Assembly (NCBI GenBank): GCA_036006425.1
Contig: DASYPQ010000014.1
Coordinates: 182,043 to 246,042, forward strand
Source of the DNA: DASYPQ01 sp036006425
GTDB lineage: Bacteria; Planctomycetota; UBA1135; GCA-002686595
Direction of reading: 5' to 3'
DNA length: 64,000 nt
The stretch's first letter is position 1; each line of letters opens with the position of its first letter. A program made the translations under genes and the position numbers. This document shows, in pieces, positions 62,697 to 64,000 of the stretch. The notes under the pieces were generated by a model. That model worked only from the letters and a program-made list of their open reading frames with translations. It was not told the DNA's origin and did no database searches.

Positions 62697-64000
62697 TAGG
62701 ATCTCCCCACGAGGAAGAGGATCGCGAGGACGGCCGCGGCGGCACCCATCCACAGCCCGTACGCGGCGATCCTGCCGGTCGCCATCGAGCGCGTCCGCGC
62801 GGCGAGCGAGCGCGCGAGCGTCGCTGCCCCGTCGACGAGCCCGTCGATCGCGAACTGGTCGACGATCACCGCGATCGCGAACGCGAGGAGCGCGACGGGT
62901 TGCACGATGCAACGCTGGTAGAAGCCGTCGAGGCCCCACGCTTCGTTCAGGAACCGCGCGAGGCCCGGGTGCGTGCGCTCGAAGCGCGAGTCGAACGCGG
63001 GCCCGGGCTCGTTCGCGTGGTACCCGCGGTGCGCGAAGACGAGCGCGATCGCGGCTCCGAGACCGAGGAGCGACCACTCGAGCGCCGCGGAGAGGTGCGA
63101 CTCGCCCGCGCCGCGGGCGGCGAGGATCTTCGTCCCCGGCTCGACGACCGGAGCGAGCCATTCCCCGAGCAGGTGGGGGAGGTGCGAGACCTCCGGCAGG
63201 CCGAGCACGCCGCCGCCGACCGCGAGCACGGCCAGGATCCAGAGCGGCGACACCATGACGGCCGGCGACTCGTGCGGATGCACGTGCTTCGCGTCGAAGC
63301 GCGGACTCCCGAAGAACGTCAGCGCGACCATGCGCCACGTGTAGAACGCCGTCAGCGCCGCGGCGACGAGTCCGACGATCCAGAGCGCCCAGTACGCGCC
63401 ACCGTTCGCGCAGGCCGCGGCGAGGATCGAGTCCTTCGAGAAGAATCCGCTCGTCAGCGGCAGCCCCGAGAGCGCCGCCGCGCCCGCGAGGAACGTCGCG
63501 AACGTGTGCGGCATCTTCCGCGCGAGGCCGCCCATCTTGTGCATGTCCTGCTCCTCGTGCATGCCGTGGATCACGCTCCCGGCGCCGAGGAAGAGCAGCG
63601 CCTTGAAGAAGGCGTGCGTCACGAGGTGGAAGATGGCCGCGGTGAACGCGCCCGAGCCGAGCGCGAGGAACATGTAGCCGAGCTGGCTGACCGTCGAGTA
63701 CGCGAGGACCTTCTTGATGTCGCGCTGCACGAGCGCGGTCGACGCGCCGATCAGCGCCGTCAGCGCGCCGACGACTCCGATGATGTTCAGCACTGTCGCG
63801 CTCGTCGCAAACAGCGGGTTGAGGCGCACGACCAGGTAGATCCCGCTCGTCACCATCGTCGCCGCGTGGATCAGCGCGCTCACCGGGGTCGGGCCGGCCA
63901 TCGCGTCGGGCAGCCACGTTAACAGCGGGAACTGCGCCGACTTGCCGCAGCAGCCGCCGAACAGGAACAGAGCGGCCAGCGAGAGCTGGAACTGGACGTG
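62696..64000 (-). CDS. nuoL: NADH-quinone oxidoreductase subunit L (5' truncated)
   Basis: The C-terminal 434 residues of the largest antiporter-like complex I subunit. The frame is open to the window edge and includes GKSAQFPLLTWLPDAMAGP at the edge, then SALIHAATMVTSGIYLVVR and AYSTVSQLGYMF, the classical NuoL core. The C-terminal lateral helix region and last membrane helix are present. The start lies beyond base 64000; nuoK and earlier genes are expected there. Confidence 0.96.
   Translation of the reverse strand, partial: HVQFQLSLAALFLFGGCCGKSAQFPLLTWLPDAMAGPTPVSALIHAATMVTSGIYLVVRLNPLFATSATVLNIIGVVGALTALIGASTALVQRDIKKVLAYSTVSQLGYMFLALGSGAFTAAIFHLVTHAFFKALLFLGAGSVIHGMHEEQDMHKMGGLARKMPHTFATFLAGAAALSGLPLTSGFFSKDSILAAACANGGAYWALWIVGLVAAALTAFYTWRMVALTFFGSPRFDAKHVHPHESPAVMVSPLWILAVLAVGGGVLGLPEVSHLPHLLGEWLAPVVEPGTKILAARGAGESHLSAALEWSLLGLGAAIALVFAHRGYHANEPGPAFDSRFERTHPGLARFLNEAWGLDGFYQRCIVQPVALLAFAIAVIVDQFAIDGLVDGAATLARSLAARTRSMATGRIAAYGLWMGAAAAVLAILFLVGRS

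Overview
This is a GC-rich, gene-dense bacterial chromosome segment. I see no rRNA or tRNA gene, no insertion sequence, no prophage and no CRISPR array. The gene set points to a Planctomycetota-like Gram-negative bacterium. The clues are large secreted proteins with thrombospondin-type-3 repeats sharing a Cys-rich C-terminal domain, many lipoprotein sulfatase-fold enzymes, TPR/GT-C fusion proteins, and LptE- and BamD-like lipoproteins that imply an outer membrane. The phylum is inferred from protein style only. Start codons are often GTG or TTG, and genes frequently overlap by 4 nt (NTGA).

Layout. 1-4 kb: a 5'-truncated M1 aminopeptidase, a ferritin-like protein, a 1-Cys peroxiredoxin and an AhpD-like protein whose in-frame TGA sits at the second Cys of CxxC with a bacterial SECIS hairpin behind it. 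This is a probable selenoprotein and the best find in the window. 4-5.6 kb (minus): a small unknown protein, a NUDIX hydrolase and rnpB. 5.7-6.6 kb: an alpha/beta hydrolase lacking its nucleophile Ser. 6.6-13.1 kb (minus): alr, an AsmA-like giant, manC and ruvX. 13.2-16.4 kb (plus): a GT2, a nucleotide-sugar dehydrogenase and an epimerase. 16.4-21.7 kb (minus): ftsH-folP-glmM-tsaB. 21.9-25.7 kb (minus): a CorC-like CBS protein, recO, a BamD-like and an LptE-like lipoprotein. 25.9-28 kb (plus): a sigma factor and a GT2-methyltransferase fusion. 28-30.6 kb (minus): a UnbV-like FG-GAP protein and a UnbU-like membrane protein.

30.7-36.6 kb (plus): hutI-ftcD (end of histidine degradation), two tandem secreted proteins that look like inactive zinc peptidases with DnaJ-type Cys clusters, then hisS. 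36.6-46 kb: a surface-modification neighbourhood with three lipoprotein sulfatase-fold enzymes using TxPS in place of CxPSR, one phosphodiesterase-fold lipoprotein and two GT-C membrane proteins. 46-47 kb (minus): a C39-like cysteine peptidase and its small partner. 47-56.4 kb (minus): two secreted repeat proteins (686 and about 2304 aa) with the same 150-residue C-terminal domain. 56.5-57.5 kb: a small anchored protein and a PilZ protein. 57.5-64 kb (minus): nuoL (truncated)-nuoM-nuoN followed by a TMTC-like TPR membrane protein.

How it fits together (inference): manC, the dolichol-phosphate-mannose-synthase-like GT2, the sugar dehydrogenase/epimerase pair, the GT-C proteins and the sulfatase-fold lipoproteins could make and decorate surface glycans. 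The ferritin-like protein, peroxiredoxin and AhpD selenoprotein form a small peroxide-defence group. Many genes have a TANNNT box only 6-9 nt before the start codon, suggesting widespread leaderless transcription. No gap between genes exceeds 300 bases.
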